Below, piece by piece: positions 16,597 through 25,550 of a stretch of DNA of 64,000 bases. How positions within the stretch are numbered: the first letter of the stretch is position 1; the number at the start of each line of letters is the position of its first letter. This DNA is from Mesorhizobium sp. M1C.F.Ca.ET.210.01.1.1. Its GTDB lineage: Bacteria; Pseudomonadota; Alphaproteobacteria; Rhizobiales; Rhizobiaceae. The notes under the pieces are model-generated. The model saw only the letters and a list, made by a program, of their open reading frames with translations. It ran no database searches and was not told the origin of the DNA. The stretch lies in contig NZ_SRUU01000001.1 in the NCBI RefSeq assembly GCF_004791585.1, forward strand, positions 186,001 through 250,000, in the 5' to 3' direction. The translations under genes were made by a program, and so were the position numbers.

Positions 16597-16644
16597 GGGC
16601 GAACGGGCGAACGGGCGAACGGGCGAACGGGCGAACGGGCGAAG
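16597..16644 (+). repeat. 8-bp tandem repeat (GGGCGAAC)n upstream of an exported protein gene
   Basis: Five exact copies of GGGCGAAC followed by one with a terminal G, ending 17 bp before the ATG at 16661, within or next to the 5' leader. Copy number of such arrays can change by slippage and alter spacing to the ribosome binding site. Confidence 0.85.
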
Positions 16645-16660
16645 GCGACGAGGACCCGCG

Positions 16661-17029
16661 ATGAGAAGCATGGCAAGACTTTCGGCGATCGCCGGCGCGC
16701 TGGCGGCGGCACACCTTCCGGCGAACGCCGCGTCGCTCAACACCATGAACGAGGTCGGCGCCGCCCTGCAGGCGTGCTGGACTCCGCCTGCCGATCCCAA
16801 AAATGCGTCGGTCACCCTGAGCTTCAGCTTCAAGCGCGACGGCACGCTGATCGGCCCGCCGAAGCCGACGGCCATCAAGGTCGTCGGCGATGACAAGGCG
16901 CGTCAGGCCTATGTCGACGCGGCAACCACCGCCCTGCGCAACTGCTTGCCGCTCAGCTTTTCACCGGCGCTGGCGAAGGGAATTGCCGGCACCGTTTTCA
17001 CGCTGCAGTTCACGTCGCCGAAGCAATAG
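16661..17029 (+). CDS. Exported protein with TonB/TolA-like C-terminal domain
   Basis: A 122-residue protein with a Sec signal peptide (MARLSAIAGALAAAHLPANA, cleavage after about residue 24). The roughly 95-residue mature domain has a pattern of the TonB/TolA C-terminal type: LQACWTPP, SVTLSFSFKRDGTLIGPP, AYVDAATTALRNCLPLSF and VFTLQF, with two cysteines (in LQACW and RNCLP) that could form a disulphide. It lacks an N-terminal membrane anchor and Pro-rich spacer, so it is a free periplasmic domain. The ATG at 16661 is preceded by GACGAGGAC and by the 8-bp tandem repeat. Confidence 0.75.
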   Translation: MRSMARLSAIAGALAAAHLPANAASLNTMNEVGAALQACWTPPADPKNASVTLSFSFKRDGTLIGPPKPTAIKVVGDDKARQAYVDAATTALRNCLPLSFSPALAKGIAGTVFTLQFTSPKQ

Positions 17030-17141
17030 CAAGCATCGAGGCGATCTCGCCGCAAATGCTCTGGGTCGCGTGAGCGGGACGCAGTTTGCGGATCAGGAAA
17101 GACCTACCCCAGGCAAATATCCGTGCATATGCGGCAAGGAT

Positions 17142-17357
17142 TCAGCGCCCGCCCTGCCTGGCGGTGACGTGCTTTCCCAACTCCGGCATCTCGAAGACAT
17201 AGTCGTTCCAGGCCGATTCCGGAATCTGTCCGGCCAGATAGCATTCCAGCAGCAGATTCTGCTCCGGCGTCAGATGCCGCGGCGCCCGCTCCTGATCCAG
17301 TCCAAGCGAATGGATCAGGTTCCTGGTTAGGCCAGATACGGTGAAGTGGATGGACAT
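17142..17357 (-). CDS. Small hypothetical protein
   Basis: A 71-residue acidic-to-neutral protein (MSIHFTVSGLTRNLIHSLGL start; LLLECYLAGQIPESAWNDYV centre). It has no signal or membrane segment. GACCGAGG precedes the start. Codon usage has the G/C-rich third positions expected for this genome, and no better frame competes. Function unknown; conserved-looking but not recognised. Confidence 0.6.
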   Translation of the reverse strand: MSIHFTVSGLTRNLIHSLGLDQERAPRHLTPEQNLLLECYLAGQIPESAWNDYVFEMPELGKHVTARQGGR

Positions 17358-17411
17358 CCTCGGTCTCCCTCGCGCAGCAAGGATAACGTCAGATGCCAGC
17401 CAAAGGTTTCA

Positions 17412-17597
17412 TCAGCAGTCCGTGATCGAGAGGTGCCGGACGTGGCCAACAATGCCTGGGGACCTGCCACTGCGGCCACCGACGATATGGCGCTGCAATC
17501 GCCTCGCCAGTCCCGCAAGCTCCCGCCAGGTCCTGATGGTCGGTCCGGCCTTCTTCCTGGCCGCCTGATCGCTGCCCGGCTCGGTGTCGGCCGACAT
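17412..17597 (-). CDS. Possible very small basic protein
   Basis: A 61-codon frame giving MSADTEPGSDQAARKKAGPT followed by an Arg-rich helical segment (WRELAGLARRLQRHIVG). Composition looks protein-like, but there is no clear ribosome binding site and an overlapping frame on the same strand is also open. Only weak support. The rest of 17358-17753 holds a palindromic repeat and nothing else I can identify. Confidence 0.3.
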   Translation of the reverse strand: MSADTEPGSDQAARKKAGPTIRTWRELAGLARRLQRHIVGGRSGRSPGIVGHVRHLSITDC

Positions 17598-17653
17598 AGA
17601 ACCTAAGTCTTTGTTTCATGCATGTCGTCCGCCGCTTTTGGGCGATATGCATT

Positions 17654-17757
17654 GGAGCAATTCCAGAAAAAGTGTGTAACGGATTTCCGTCCGGAATTGC
17701 GTAAGAACAAATGCTTAGAGCGGTTCGGCGATTCTATGAATCGCTGAAACGCTCTAG
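17654..17757 (-). repeat. Dispersed palindromic repeat, family A (inverted copy) with associated hairpin
   Basis: GCAATTCC (17656) and GGAATTGC (17693) bracket an element that, read on the minus strand, matches the copies at 30703, 36041, 39427 and 54433 (CGCAATTCCGGACGGAA, then CACACTTTT, then GGAATTGCTC). It continues into a hairpin, AGAGCGGTTCGGCGATTC at 17717-17734 pairing with GAATCGCTGAAACGCTCT at 17738-17755. It lies 3' of the lipoprotein gene and could serve as its mRNA end. Confidence 0.75.
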
Positions 17758-18101
17758 TCGCAGACGACGCGATAGCGCTTGCCGGGTTCGCTGACATTCC
17801 TGCATGCGAGCGCCTTCCCCTGCTGGGAAGACGTATCGGGTGAATCCGGCTGAAAGGAGGGCTTCGTCGAAGCGGGCCTGAAATGCCGCCGGTCGGAGGG
17901 ACTCGCCGTTGGGCTCGGCGGCTGAGGGAATACGTCCGACGCAACCGGCCTCGAGGCGGTTGTTCCCGGCGGAGCCTTGTCCCAGATGCGCCTGACGTCC
18001 ATCCGGCTTGGAACGATCACCGTGCCGTCGTCGCTGCGCGCGCAGCCGCTTGCCGCAAGCAGCGCCGGGCAGAGAACAAAAGCCAGCATTCGACCAAGCA
18101 T
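17754..18101 (-). CDS. Small lipoprotein
   Basis: A 115-residue protein with a lipoprotein signal, MLGRMLAFVLCPALLAASGC, where LAASGC is the lipobox and Cys20 the lipidation site. The mature part is low-complexity, Pro/Ser/Thr-rich and ends with two cysteines (LACRNVSEPGKRYRVVCD) that may pair. The start at 18101 gives the canonical signal peptide; an upstream in-frame ATG would bury it. Function unknown. Confidence 0.7.
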   Translation of the reverse strand: MLGRMLAFVLCPALLAASGCARSDDGTVIVPSRMDVRRIWDKAPPGTTASRPVASDVFPQPPSPTASPSDRRHFRPASTKPSFQPDSPDTSSQQGKALACRNVSEPGKRYRVVCD

Positions 18102-18307
18102 CAGCAGGTACCCCCGAACAGTCTTATATCGTGGCGGCGGCGGGGCAGCCAACGGGCGGATTACCGTAGCCGGCATCGGACCAGGGTCTGACTAAAATGG
18201 AATTGCGTGGGCGCGGTTCCAATTCGTTAAGGTTAGCGGATCGTTAATGCTTCTGAGGCACAGTCCGCCGACGAACCGCGAAGGGGTTCGGCTGGGGTGG
18301 CAACAGC

Positions 18308-21300
18308 ATGGCGGACTTGGACGAGACGGGCGGGACAGGCGGCATGCGCGACCCCCTCGAAGCAGCGGCTGCGCGTGGCGGCGATCCGTTCGGCAGCGAA
18401 AAGCACCTTGCCGATCTCGATCGCACGATGGACGCCATGCAAATGGGCGTCGTGCTTTTGGACGCCCGGCTCGACACGTTGATCATCAACAAGGCCTATC
18501 GCGATCTCTCCAGGATTCCGGATGGGGCCGTGGCGGTCGGTGCCCCGTTCAGCCGGCTGATGGACCTCAACCGCCGCAACGGCATCTATGGCGAGATCGG
18601 CGAACAGGAGTGGCAGCGCTACCTCGCCACCCGGATCGCGGAGATTCGCGCCGGTTCCGTCGCGCCGCGCGAGCTCGTCCATGCCGACGGCCGGACGATG
18701 ATGTTCTCGGTGACGGCGTTGTCCGACGGCAAGCGCCTCCTGACTTACTATGATGTCACCGACGTCAAGCGTCGCGACGCCGAGATCGAGAGAGCCAACG
18801 CCAAGACAGCCGAGACTTTCACCAATCTTCGCCTGATGGTCGATTCGATGCCGATCGGCGTCGTCGTCCTCGATGCCGATCTCAAGACGGAGGTCATCAA
18901 CCGCGCCTTCTACGACTTCTGGCAGATCGATCTGCGTCGTGCCGCGGTCGGCTGCGGCTTCCGCGAACTTATGGAGGCGAGCCGCGAAGCCGACCCCTAT
19001 GGCGCCGACGAGGCGGCCTGGCAGCGCCACATCGCCGAGCGCGAGGCGGAAATCCGCGCCGGCCTCGCCGGGTCCAGGCAGTTGCCGCGCATTGACGGCC
19101 GCACGCTGATCGCCTCACTGGCGCCTCTTGCCGGCGGCAAGCGGCTCATTTCCTATGTCGACATCACCGACATGAAGCATCGCGAGAGCGAAGCCGACGA
19201 TGCACGCAAGAACCTCGCAACGGTGCTTGAATCGCTGCCGGCGGGCGTCATCATCTATGATCGGGACGATAAATTCGTCTTCGCCAACCGCAATCTGCAG
19301 GATACGCTACCGGCGCTGAAGCCGGCCTGGCAGCCCGGCTGCAGCTTCCGCGAGGCGCTGGCTCTCGGCCATTCCGTCGGCTATTTCCGGTCGAGCGGCG
19401 ACGTCGAGATCGACAACCTCCACAGCGTCGACAAGGAACGCTGGCTCGACGCCATGCTCGAGCGTTACCACCTGCCCAATTCGTCGTACGAGCGGCTCAA
19501 TCCCGACGGTCGCTGGTACCAGGTCTACGACATGAGGACCGACGACGGCACGTTCATCGGCGTGCGCGTCGACATTTCCGACCTCAAGAACCGCGAGAAG
19601 GCGCTGCGCGACTCGATGCGCCAGATCGACCTCTACCGGCACGTCATGGACGAACTGCCGGTGGCGGCCTTCATCAAGGCCGAAAACCTCAGCATCGAAT
19701 TCGTCAACAAGGCCTGGTGCGCGCTGACCGGCATCCCCAAGGAAGACGTCATCGGCAAGACCGACCGCGAGCTGTTCGGCGCTCAAGACGCCGAAAGCTA
19801 CAGCCAGGACGACACTGACGTCGTCGCGACCGGCAAGGGGCGCGAGGTGGAGGAGCCCGTCACCCACCGCGACGGCACGGTGCGGCAGCTGATGACGCGC
19901 AAGAGCCGGTTGGTGGCCCTCGACGGGTCGGTGCATCTGGTCGGCTCCAGCACCGACATCACCGATGTCAAGGCGCGCGAGCGGGCGCTCAAGGAAAGCA
20001 TGAGCGAGAATGAGGTATTCCGCAGCCTGATCGACAACGTACCGGTGTCGATCTACGCCAAGCGCTCGGATCTGAGGCAATTCTATGTCAACAGGGGCTG
20101 GACCGATCTCACCGGCTTCAGCAAGGAAGAGGCGATCGGCAAGACCGATGTCGAAATCTTCGGCGCGGACGGCGAAGCGTTCGTGGCCGGCGACCTCGCG
20201 GTGCTGCGCACCGGCGAGACGCAGGAGATCGAGGAGAAGGTGACGTTGCCCGACGGCAGCGTGCGTCACCAGTTCGCGCGCAAGGGCGCGATGATCGCGT
20301 CCGACGGCTCGCTCTACCTGATCGGGTCGACCACGGACATAACGGAACTGAAGCAGCGCGAGGCCGAGCTCAGCGAGGCGCGCCAGCGCGCCGTGCTGGC
20401 CGACCGCGCCAAGTCGGAGTTCCTCGCCAATATGAGCCACGAAATCCGCACACCGATGAATGGCGTGCTCGGCATGGCCGAGCTGCTCGCCAAGTCAGAC
20501 CTCGACGCGAAGCAGAAGACGTTCACCGACATCATCGTCAAATCGGGCAACGCGCTGCTCACCATCATCAACGATATCCTCGACTTCTCCAAGATCGACG
20601 CCGGCCAGCTCGTGCTCGACCCGGCGCGCTTCAACCTGGCCGAGGCGATCGAGGACGTGGCAACGCTGGTCTCGACGCGCGCCAAGGAGAAGGACCTCGA
20701 GCTTATCGTCCGTGTCCAGCCTGGGCTCGACGGGCAGTTCGTCGGCGATGTCGGCCGCCTCAGGCAGATCGTCACCAACCTGCTCGGCAACGCGGTGAAA
20801 TTCACCGACAAGGGCCACGTGCTGGTCGACGTCACGGGCGAGCGGGTTCCTGCAGGCACCAGGCTCACCATTTCGATCACCGATACTGGCATCGGCATTC
20901 CCGAGGACAAGCTGAAGCTGGTGTTCGAGAAGTTCAGCCAGGTCGACACCTCCTCGACAAGACGGCACGAGGGCACCGGGCTTGGCCTTGCCATCACCTC
21001 GCGGCTGGTCGAGATGATGGGCGGCGAGATCGGCGTCGACAGCGCCGAGGGCAAGGGCTCGACCTTCTGGTTCACCGTCACGCTGCCGCGGGCGGAGCAG
21101 GGCGGCCAGCGGATCATGCCGGTCGACGTCACCGGCGCGCGTGTGCTGATCGTCGACGACAACGCCGTCAACCGGTCGATCCTCGGCGAGCAGATGGCGT
21201 CGTGGACCTTCGATTCCTGCGCGGCGGAAAGCGGCGCCGAGGGGCTGAAGGTGCTGATCGCCGCCGCCGCTTATGGCGTGCCTGTCGACTGCGTCGTGCT

Positions 21301-22072
21301 CGACTACCAGATGCCGGGCATGACCGGCGCCGAGATGGCGCGCATCGTGCGCAACACCGCCGGCCTCGCGCACACGCCGATCATCATGCTGACCTCGGTG
21401 GACCAGTCGCTCGCCAGCGCCGCCTACCGCGATCTCGGCATCGATGCGCAACTGATCAAGCCGGCGCGCTCCTCCATCCTTTTGGAGACGCTGGTCGCCA
21501 CCATCCAGCGCCACCGCCACAGCACGGCGGCCGTTCATCCGCCCTTGGCCGGCAGCGCCGCGACAGGGTCCGGCGCGCCGCGTGCGCCCGTGGCGCAGGC
21601 GACGGCGTTGGATCGCAATCTGCTGCAACCGCCGCCGGCGCGCGCCCGTTCGCGCCCGGCCGGCGCGGAGAGCGGCCGCGACATCCTGGTCGCCGAGGAC
21701 AACGAGGTGAACCAGCTGGTGTTCACGCAGATCCTGGGCGAGACCGGCTATCAGTTCGAAATCGTCGGCAACGGCCGCAAGGCGCTCGATGCCTTCGGCA
21801 AGCTCAACCCGCGCATGATCCTGATGGATGTGTCGATGCCCGAGATGAACGGCCTGGAGGCGACCGCGGCCATCCGCCAGCTCGAAGCGGAGATGGGCAC
21901 GCATGTGCCGATCGTCGGCGTCACCGCGCACGCGCTGAAAGGGGACCGCGAACGCTGCCTGGAAGCCGGCATGGACGATTACCTGCCGAAACCGATTAGC
22001 CCGAAGGCGCTGCTGGAAAAGCTCGAAAGATGGCTCGGCCCGGACGCGGAGGTCCGGCGCGGCGCCGGCTAA
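18308..22072 (+). CDS. Soluble hybrid histidine kinase with multiple PAS domains and two receiver domains
   Basis: A 1254-residue signalling protein without transmembrane helices. Five PAS-type modules lie at about 30-155, 165-285, 290-410, 420-545 and 555-680; the first three are of the PAS_7/PAS_12 style (MGVVLLDARLDTLIINKAY). The HisKA domain has FLANMSHEIRTPMNG with His711. The HATPase domain has LLGNAVKFT, DTGIGIPEDK and GTGLGLAIT. Receiver 1 has VLIVDDNAVN and Asp999 (VVLDYQMPGM), but ends in IKPARSS. Receiver 2 has ILVAEDNEVN and Asp1174 (ILMDVSMPEM), then LPKPISPKA. No Hpt domain is present, so phosphotransfer would need a separate Hpt protein. It precedes the pst operon but is not a PhoR homologue. 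Confidence 0.93.
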   Translation: MADLDETGGTGGMRDPLEAAAARGGDPFGSEKHLADLDRTMDAMQMGVVLLDARLDTLIINKAYRDLSRIPDGAVAVGAPFSRLMDLNRRNGIYGEIGEQEWQRYLATRIAEIRAGSVAPRELVHADGRTMMFSVTALSDGKRLLTYYDVTDVKRRDAEIERANAKTAETFTNLRLMVDSMPIGVVVLDADLKTEVINRAFYDFWQIDLRRAAVGCGFRELMEASREADPYGADEAAWQRHIAEREAEIRAGLAGSRQLPRIDGRTLIASLAPLAGGKRLISYVDITDMKHRESEADDARKNLATVLESLPAGVIIYDRDDKFVFANRNLQDTLPALKPAWQPGCSFREALALGHSVGYFRSSGDVEIDNLHSVDKERWLDAMLERYHLPNSSYERLNPDGRWYQVYDMRTDDGTFIGVRVDISDLKNREKALRDSMRQIDLYRHVMDELPVAAFIKAENLSIEFVNKAWCALTGIPKEDVIGKTDRELFGAQDAESYSQDDTDVVATGKGREVEEPVTHRDGTVRQLMTRKSRLVALDGSVHLVGSSTDITDVKARERALKESMSENEVFRSLIDNVPVSIYAKRSDLRQFYVNRGWTDLTGFSKEEAIGKTDVEIFGADGEAFVAGDLAVLRTGETQEIEEKVTLPDGSVRHQFARKGAMIASDGSLYLIGSTTDITELKQREAELSEARQRAVLADRAKSEFLANMSHEIRTPMNGVLGMAELLAKSDLDAKQKTFTDIIVKSGNALLTIINDILDFSKIDAGQLVLDPARFNLAEAIEDVATLVSTRAKEKDLELIVRVQPGLDGQFVGDVGRLRQIVTNLLGNAVKFTDKGHVLVDVTGERVPAGTRLTISITDTGIGIPEDKLKLVFEKFSQVDTSSTRRHEGTGLGLAITSRLVEMMGGEIGVDSAEGKGSTFWFTVTLPRAEQGGQRIMPVDVTGARVLIVDDNAVNRSILGEQMASWTFDSCAAESGAEGLKVLIAAAAYGVPVDCVVLDYQMPGMTGAEMARIVRNTAGLAHTPIIMLTSVDQSLASAAYRDLGIDAQLIKPARSSILLETLVATIQRHRHSTAAVHPPLAGSAATGSGAPRAPVAQATALDRNLLQPPPARARSRPAGAESGRDILVAEDNEVNQLVFTQILGETGYQFEIVGNGRKALDAFGKLNPRMILMDVSMPEMNGLEATAAIRQLEAEMGTHVPIVGVTAHALKGDRERCLEAGMDDYLPKPISPKALLEKLERWLGPDAEVRRGAG

Positions 22073-22136
22073 CAGGCTTTTTCGGGCGGCCGTCACGGCA
22101 TCGTCCACAGGCAGGGTCCGAAGAACTGACGCGGAC

Positions 22137-22158
22137 GTATGGTGTGATCGCACCATAC
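22137..22158. promoter_or_regulatory. Operator-like palindrome
   Basis: Perfect arms GTATGGTG (22137-22144) and CACCATAC (22151-22158) with a 6-nt centre. There is no following T-tract, so it looks more like a protein-binding site than a terminator. The binder is unknown. Confidence 0.45.
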
Positions 22159-22340
22159 CAAAGCGGGGGCCAAGTCAGGACAATGCTTCTTGTCGATTCC
22201 GCCTTTCGGTTACGGGCGGGAGCAGCGACCGCCGGCAAGGAACAGCGTCGACTCTACCCCAACGGACCTGTTTTCGGCGATGGCTATGCCATGATCCGCT
22301 CTGGCATTCGGGCAAACGCGCTCTCGTCCGGATTTTATTT

Positions 22341-22376
22341 CCCGGCGGCCGAGATCCGGCCGCCGGGATAATTTTT
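22341..22376 (+). terminator. Rho-independent terminator upstream of pstS
   Basis: Perfect 11-bp stem CCCGGCGGCCG (22341-22351) and CGGCCGCCGGG (22357-22367), loop AGATC, followed by ATAATTTTT. Confidence 0.85.
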
Positions 22377-22480
22377 GATTCAAAAGTCAGACAAGCCACT
22401 GATTCCCGCGGCAAACTTCGGCTCACCCGCAAAGGGCGGCCGCAGGCCCCTCCAGGCATCCCCGATCGGGCGTTACCGGG

Positions 22481-22509
22481 CTGACACGAAACTGTCATGC
22501 GACTGTAAT
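22481..22509 (+). promoter_or_regulatory. Pho box (PhoB operator) of the pst operon
   Basis: Three 7-bp direct repeats, CTGACAC, CTGTCAT and CTGTAAT, each separated by 4 bp, matching the known PhoB half-site CTGTCAT with 11-bp period. It ends about 77 bp upstream of the pstS start. Confidence 0.88.
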
Positions 22510-22586
22510 AATCGGGAGCTATTGCGCTCACGGGCGCCGGCAGAAACGGGTGCCAAGAGACCATATTCCGAACAGGAGCAGGCCAC

Positions 22587-23645
22587 ATGAGACATTTCAT
22601 CCGCTCGGCGGCCGTTGCGATTGCAATGGCTGCGGCATCCACGCTTTCCCTCTCCGCCGCCATGGCGGCCGACATCTCGGGCGCCGGCGCCACCTTCCCC
22701 TATCCGATCTACGCAAAATGGGCCGACGCCTACAAAAAGGAGACCGGTGTCGGTCTCAACTACCAGTCGATCGGTTCCGGCGGCGGCATCAAGCAGATCA
22801 AGGCCAAGACCGTCACCTTCGGCGCTTCCGACGCGCCGCTGAAGGGCGAAGAACTTGACGGCACCGGCCTCGCGCAGTTCCCGATGGTGATGGGCGGCAT
22901 CGTTCCGGTCGTCAATCTCGAAGGCGTCAAGCCCGGCGAACTGGTGCTCGACGGCCCGACGCTGGCCGACATCTTCCTCGGCAAGATCACGAGCTGGGAT
23001 GACGAGGCGATCAAGAAGCTCAACCCCGACGTCAAGCTGCCTTCGCAGGCGATCGCCGTGGTTCACCGTTCAGACGGTTCGGGCACCACGTTCAACTTCA
23101 CCTACTATCTCGGCGACGTCAGCGCGGACTGGAAAAGCAAGGTTGGTGTCGACAAGGCTGTGGAATGGCCCGTCGGTATCGGCGCCAAGGGCAATGAGGG
23201 CGTTGCCAACAACGTTTCGCAGACCGGCGGCGCGATCGGCTATGTCGAATATGCCTATGCCAAGCAGAACAAGCTGACCTACACCGACCTAGTCAACAAG
23301 GACGGCAAGAAGGTCGAGCCGACCGCTGCGGCGTTCTCGGCCGCCGCGGCCAGTGCCGACTGGAGCTCGCAGCCGGGTTACGGCGTGATCCTGGCCAACC
23401 AGGCCGGCGCCGAATCCTGGCCGATGACCTCCGCCACCTGGATCCTCGTCTACAAGAAGCCCGACGATGCCGCGGCCACGACCGAAGCGCTCAAGTTCTT
23501 CGCCTGGTCCTACGCCAAGGGCGACGACATGGCCGCCGAGCTGGACTATGTTCCGATGCCCGACGCGGTGGTGAAGAGCGTCGAGGAAATGTGGGGCAAG
23601 GACGTCGTCGACGCGAACGGCAAGCCGCTCTACTCCGGCATGTAA
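22587..23645 (+). CDS. pstS: Phosphate ABC transporter substrate-binding protein PstS
   Basis: Periplasmic high-affinity phosphate receptor for PstCAB. The 352-residue precursor has a Sec signal peptide ending AAMAA (about residue 28). The mature start [17 protein letters not shown] is typical of PstS, then [11 protein letters not shown] (phosphate-binding loop), FGASDAPL and [18 protein letters not shown] (binding motif). GAACAGGAGCAGGCCAC is upstream. It is the first gene of pstSCAB-phoU-phoB, is preceded by a Pho box, and is followed by a hairpin that can lower readthrough so that PstS is made in excess. Confidence 0.97.
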   Translation: MRHFIRSAAVAIAMAAASTLSLSAAMAADISGAGATFPYPIYAKWADAYKKETGVGLNYQSIGSGGGIKQIKAKTVTFGASDAPLKGEELDGTGLAQFPMVMGGIVPVVNLEGVKPGELVLDGPTLADIFLGKITSWDDEAIKKLNPDVKLPSQAIAVVHRSDGSGTTFNFTYYLGDVSADWKSKVGVDKAVEWPVGIGAKGNEGVANNVSQTGGAIGYVEYAYAKQNKLTYTDLVNKDGKKVEPTAAAFSAAAASADWSSQPGYGVILANQAGAESWPMTSATWILVYKKPDDAAATTEALKFFAWSYAKGDDMAAELDYVPMPDAVVKSVEEMWGKDVVDANGKPLYSGM

Positions 23646-23658
23646 TCCTGCCGAATAA

Positions 23659-23690
23659 GGAGGGCGCCTCTGGCGCCCTCCTGTCTCTTT
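23659..23690 (+). terminator. Intra-operon hairpin (attenuator) between pstS and pstC
   Basis: GGAGGGCGCC (23659-23668) and GGCGCCCTCC (23672-23681) with a 3-nt loop, then TGTCTCTTT. It probably allows partial readthrough or stabilises the pstS mRNA. Confidence 0.8.
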
Positions 23691-23708
23691 CGAAATGCGA
23701 GGGGCTAG

Positions 23709-24695
23709 ATGACTGCCGTTTCCGAAGCCGTGACATCGTCCGCCATGCGGACCAGAGAAGCGACGGTGCGCCGCTTCGCGCTGACCGACACGATCTTCCG
23801 CACGGCGACGCGCCTTTCCGCCATTCTCGTGCTGGTCCTGCTCGGCGGGGTCGCGATCTCGCTGATCGCCGGCTCGTGGGAGGCGCTGTCGAAGTTCGGC
23901 TTCTCCTTCCTGACGACCGAGTCCTGGAACCCGGTCACCGAGAATTTCGGCGCCCTGGCGCCCATCTACGGCACCATCGTCACCTCGGCCATCGCCATTC
24001 TCATTGCCGTGCCGATCGGTATCGGCATCGCCGTCTTCCTGACCGAGCTCTGCCCGCGCCCGCTCCGGCGCCCGATCGGCATCGCGGTCGAGCTGCTCGC
24101 CGGCATTCCCTCGATCATCTACGGCATCTGGGGCCTGTTCGTCTTCGCGCCGTTCCTGCAGACGACGGTGCAGCCCTTCATCATCAGTCTCTTTCACGGC
24201 ATACCAGGCCTCTCCAGCCTGTTTGCCGGTCCGCCCTACGGCATCGGCCTGCTGACCTCGTCGCTCATCCTTGCCATCATGGTGCTGCCCTTCATCACCT
24301 CGATCACCAAGGACGTGTTCGACACAGTGCCGGCGGTGCTTAAGGAATCGGCCTACGGCATCGGCTGCACGACCTGGGAGGTGACCCGGCGCGTGACCAT
24401 CCCCTATACCCGCGTCGGCATCATGGGCGGCGTCATGCTCGGCCTCGGCCGCGCGCTCGGCGAGACGATGGCCGTCACTTTCGTCATCGGCAACGCGCAC
24501 CGCATCAGCACTTCGCTGTTTGCGCCGGGCACGACGATCTCGGCGACGATCGCCAACGAGTTCACCGAAGCCGACGGCGAGCTCTACACCTCCTCGCTGG
24601 TGGCGCTCGGGCTGATCCTGTTCATCATCACCTTCATCATCCTCGCGCTCGCACGCTACATGCTGCTGCGCATCGATAGCCGCACCGGAGCCTGA
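23709..24695 (+). CDS. pstC: Phosphate ABC transporter permease PstC
   Basis: Inner-membrane permease half of the Pst transporter, 328 residues with six predicted helices. It has a long periplasmic loop typical of PstC and the EAA-type motif GLGRALGETMAVTFVIGNAH for contact with PstB. The N-terminal 35 residues are cytoplasmic. The next gene starts four bases after its stop. Confidence 0.95.
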   Translation: MTAVSEAVTSSAMRTREATVRRFALTDTIFRTATRLSAILVLVLLGGVAISLIAGSWEALSKFGFSFLTTESWNPVTENFGALAPIYGTIVTSAIAILIAVPIGIGIAVFLTELCPRPLRRPIGIAVELLAGIPSIIYGIWGLFVFAPFLQTTVQPFIISLFHGIPGLSSLFAGPPYGIGLLTSSLILAIMVLPFITSITKDVFDTVPAVLKESAYGIGCTTWEVTRRVTIPYTRVGIMGGVMLGLGRALGETMAVTFVIGNAHRISTSLFAPGTTISATIANEFTEADGELYTSSLVALGLILFIITFIILALARYMLLRIDSRTGA

Positions 24696-24698
24696 CCG

Positions 24699-25550
24699 AT
24701 GTCGACTGCCGCATCGCTCCATCAACGCCGCAAGCGCAAGAACGCCGTGATGATGGCGCTGTGCGTCGTCGCGGCGGGCATCGGCCTCGCCTGGCTGGCC
24801 CTGATCCTCGGCGCCCTGCTCTACAAGGGGCTTTCCGGCGTCTCGCTTTCGGTGTTCGCGGAAATGACGCCTCCGCCCGGCGACGCCGGCGGCCTGCTCA
24901 ACGCCATCTATGGCAGCATCGTGATGACCATCATCGGCATCATCGTCGGCACGCCGATCGGCGTGCTCGCCGGAACCTACATGGCCGAATACGGGCGCTT
25001 CTCGCGCCTCACCACGGTGGTGCGTTTCATCAACGACATCCTTTTGTCGGCGCCGTCGATCATCGTCGGCCTGTTCGTCTATGAGCTGATGGTGCGGCCG
25101 ATGGGCCACTTCTCGGCTATCGCCGGCGCGGTTGCGCTGTCCATCCTGGTGATCCCCGTCGTGGTGCGCACCACCGAGGACATGCTCAACCTGGTGCCCA
25201 ACGCGCTGCGCGAGGCCGGCACCGCCATCGGCGCGCCGCGCTGGGTGGTGATCCGCTCGGTCGCCTACCGCGCAGCACTTTCAGGCATCGTCACCGGCAT
25301 ATTGCTGGCCATCGCCCGCATTTCGGGCGAGACGGCGCCGCTGCTCTTCACTGCGCTCAACAACCAGTTTTGGTCGAGCAATCTCAACGCGCCGATGGCC
25401 AGCCTGCCGGTGACCATCTTCCAGTTCGCGCTGAGCCCCTACGAGGAATGGCAGCAGCTGGCCTGGACGGGCGCACTCATAATCACCCTGACGGTTCTCG
25501 GGCTGAGCATCTTCGCCCGCAGCCTTACCGGACGCAGAGAGGACAGATGA
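24699..25550 (+). CDS. pstA: Phosphate ABC transporter permease PstA
   Basis: Second permease of the Pst transporter, 283 residues with six predicted helices. It contains the PstA-type segment [20 protein letters not shown] and [17 protein letters not shown], the coupling-helix region. The stop overlaps the pstB start (ATGA), so synthesis of the permease and ATPase is coupled. Confidence 0.95.
   Translation: MSTAASLHQRRKRKNAVMMALCVVAAGIGLAWLALILGALLYKGLSGVSLSVFAEMTPPPGDAGGLLNAIYGSIVMTIIGIIVGTPIGVLAGTYMAEYGRFSRLTTVVRFINDILLSAPSIIVGLFVYELMVRPMGHFSAIAGAVALSILVIPVVVRTTEDMLNLVPNALREAGTAIGAPRWVVIRSVAYRAALSGIVTGILLAIARISGETAPLLFTALNNQFWSSNLNAPMASLPVTIFQFALSPYEEWQQLAWTGALIITLTVLGLSIFARSLTGRREDR

Larger units (their letters stand above)
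22073..22586. other. 514-bp intergenic region between hybrid kinase and pstS
   Basis: No supported coding sequence. From left to right it holds a palindrome at 22137-22158, a strong intrinsic terminator at 22341-22376, and the Pho box and promoter region at 22481-22509. Because the terminator stands about 270 bp after the kinase stop, an independent short transcript between the palindrome and the terminator is possible. Confidence 0.6.

Noticed and set aside
16597..16644. CRISPR array
   Set aside because: The units are 8 bp, directly adjacent, without spacers, and no cas genes are present.
18308..22072. PhoR, the phosphate sensor kinase, upstream of pst
   Set aside because: The gene has five PAS modules, two receivers and no membrane helix, and a terminator separates it from pstS; PhoR is a simple membrane kinase.
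20495..22156. 553-codon minus-strand frame opposite the hybrid kinase
   Set aside because: Mirror of a kinase with complete motifs; His/Arg/Asp-rich shadow composition.
23289..25109. 606-codon minus-strand frame opposite pstS, pstC and pstA
   Set aside because: Crosses three real genes on the other strand and consists of Asp/Arg/His-rich low complexity.
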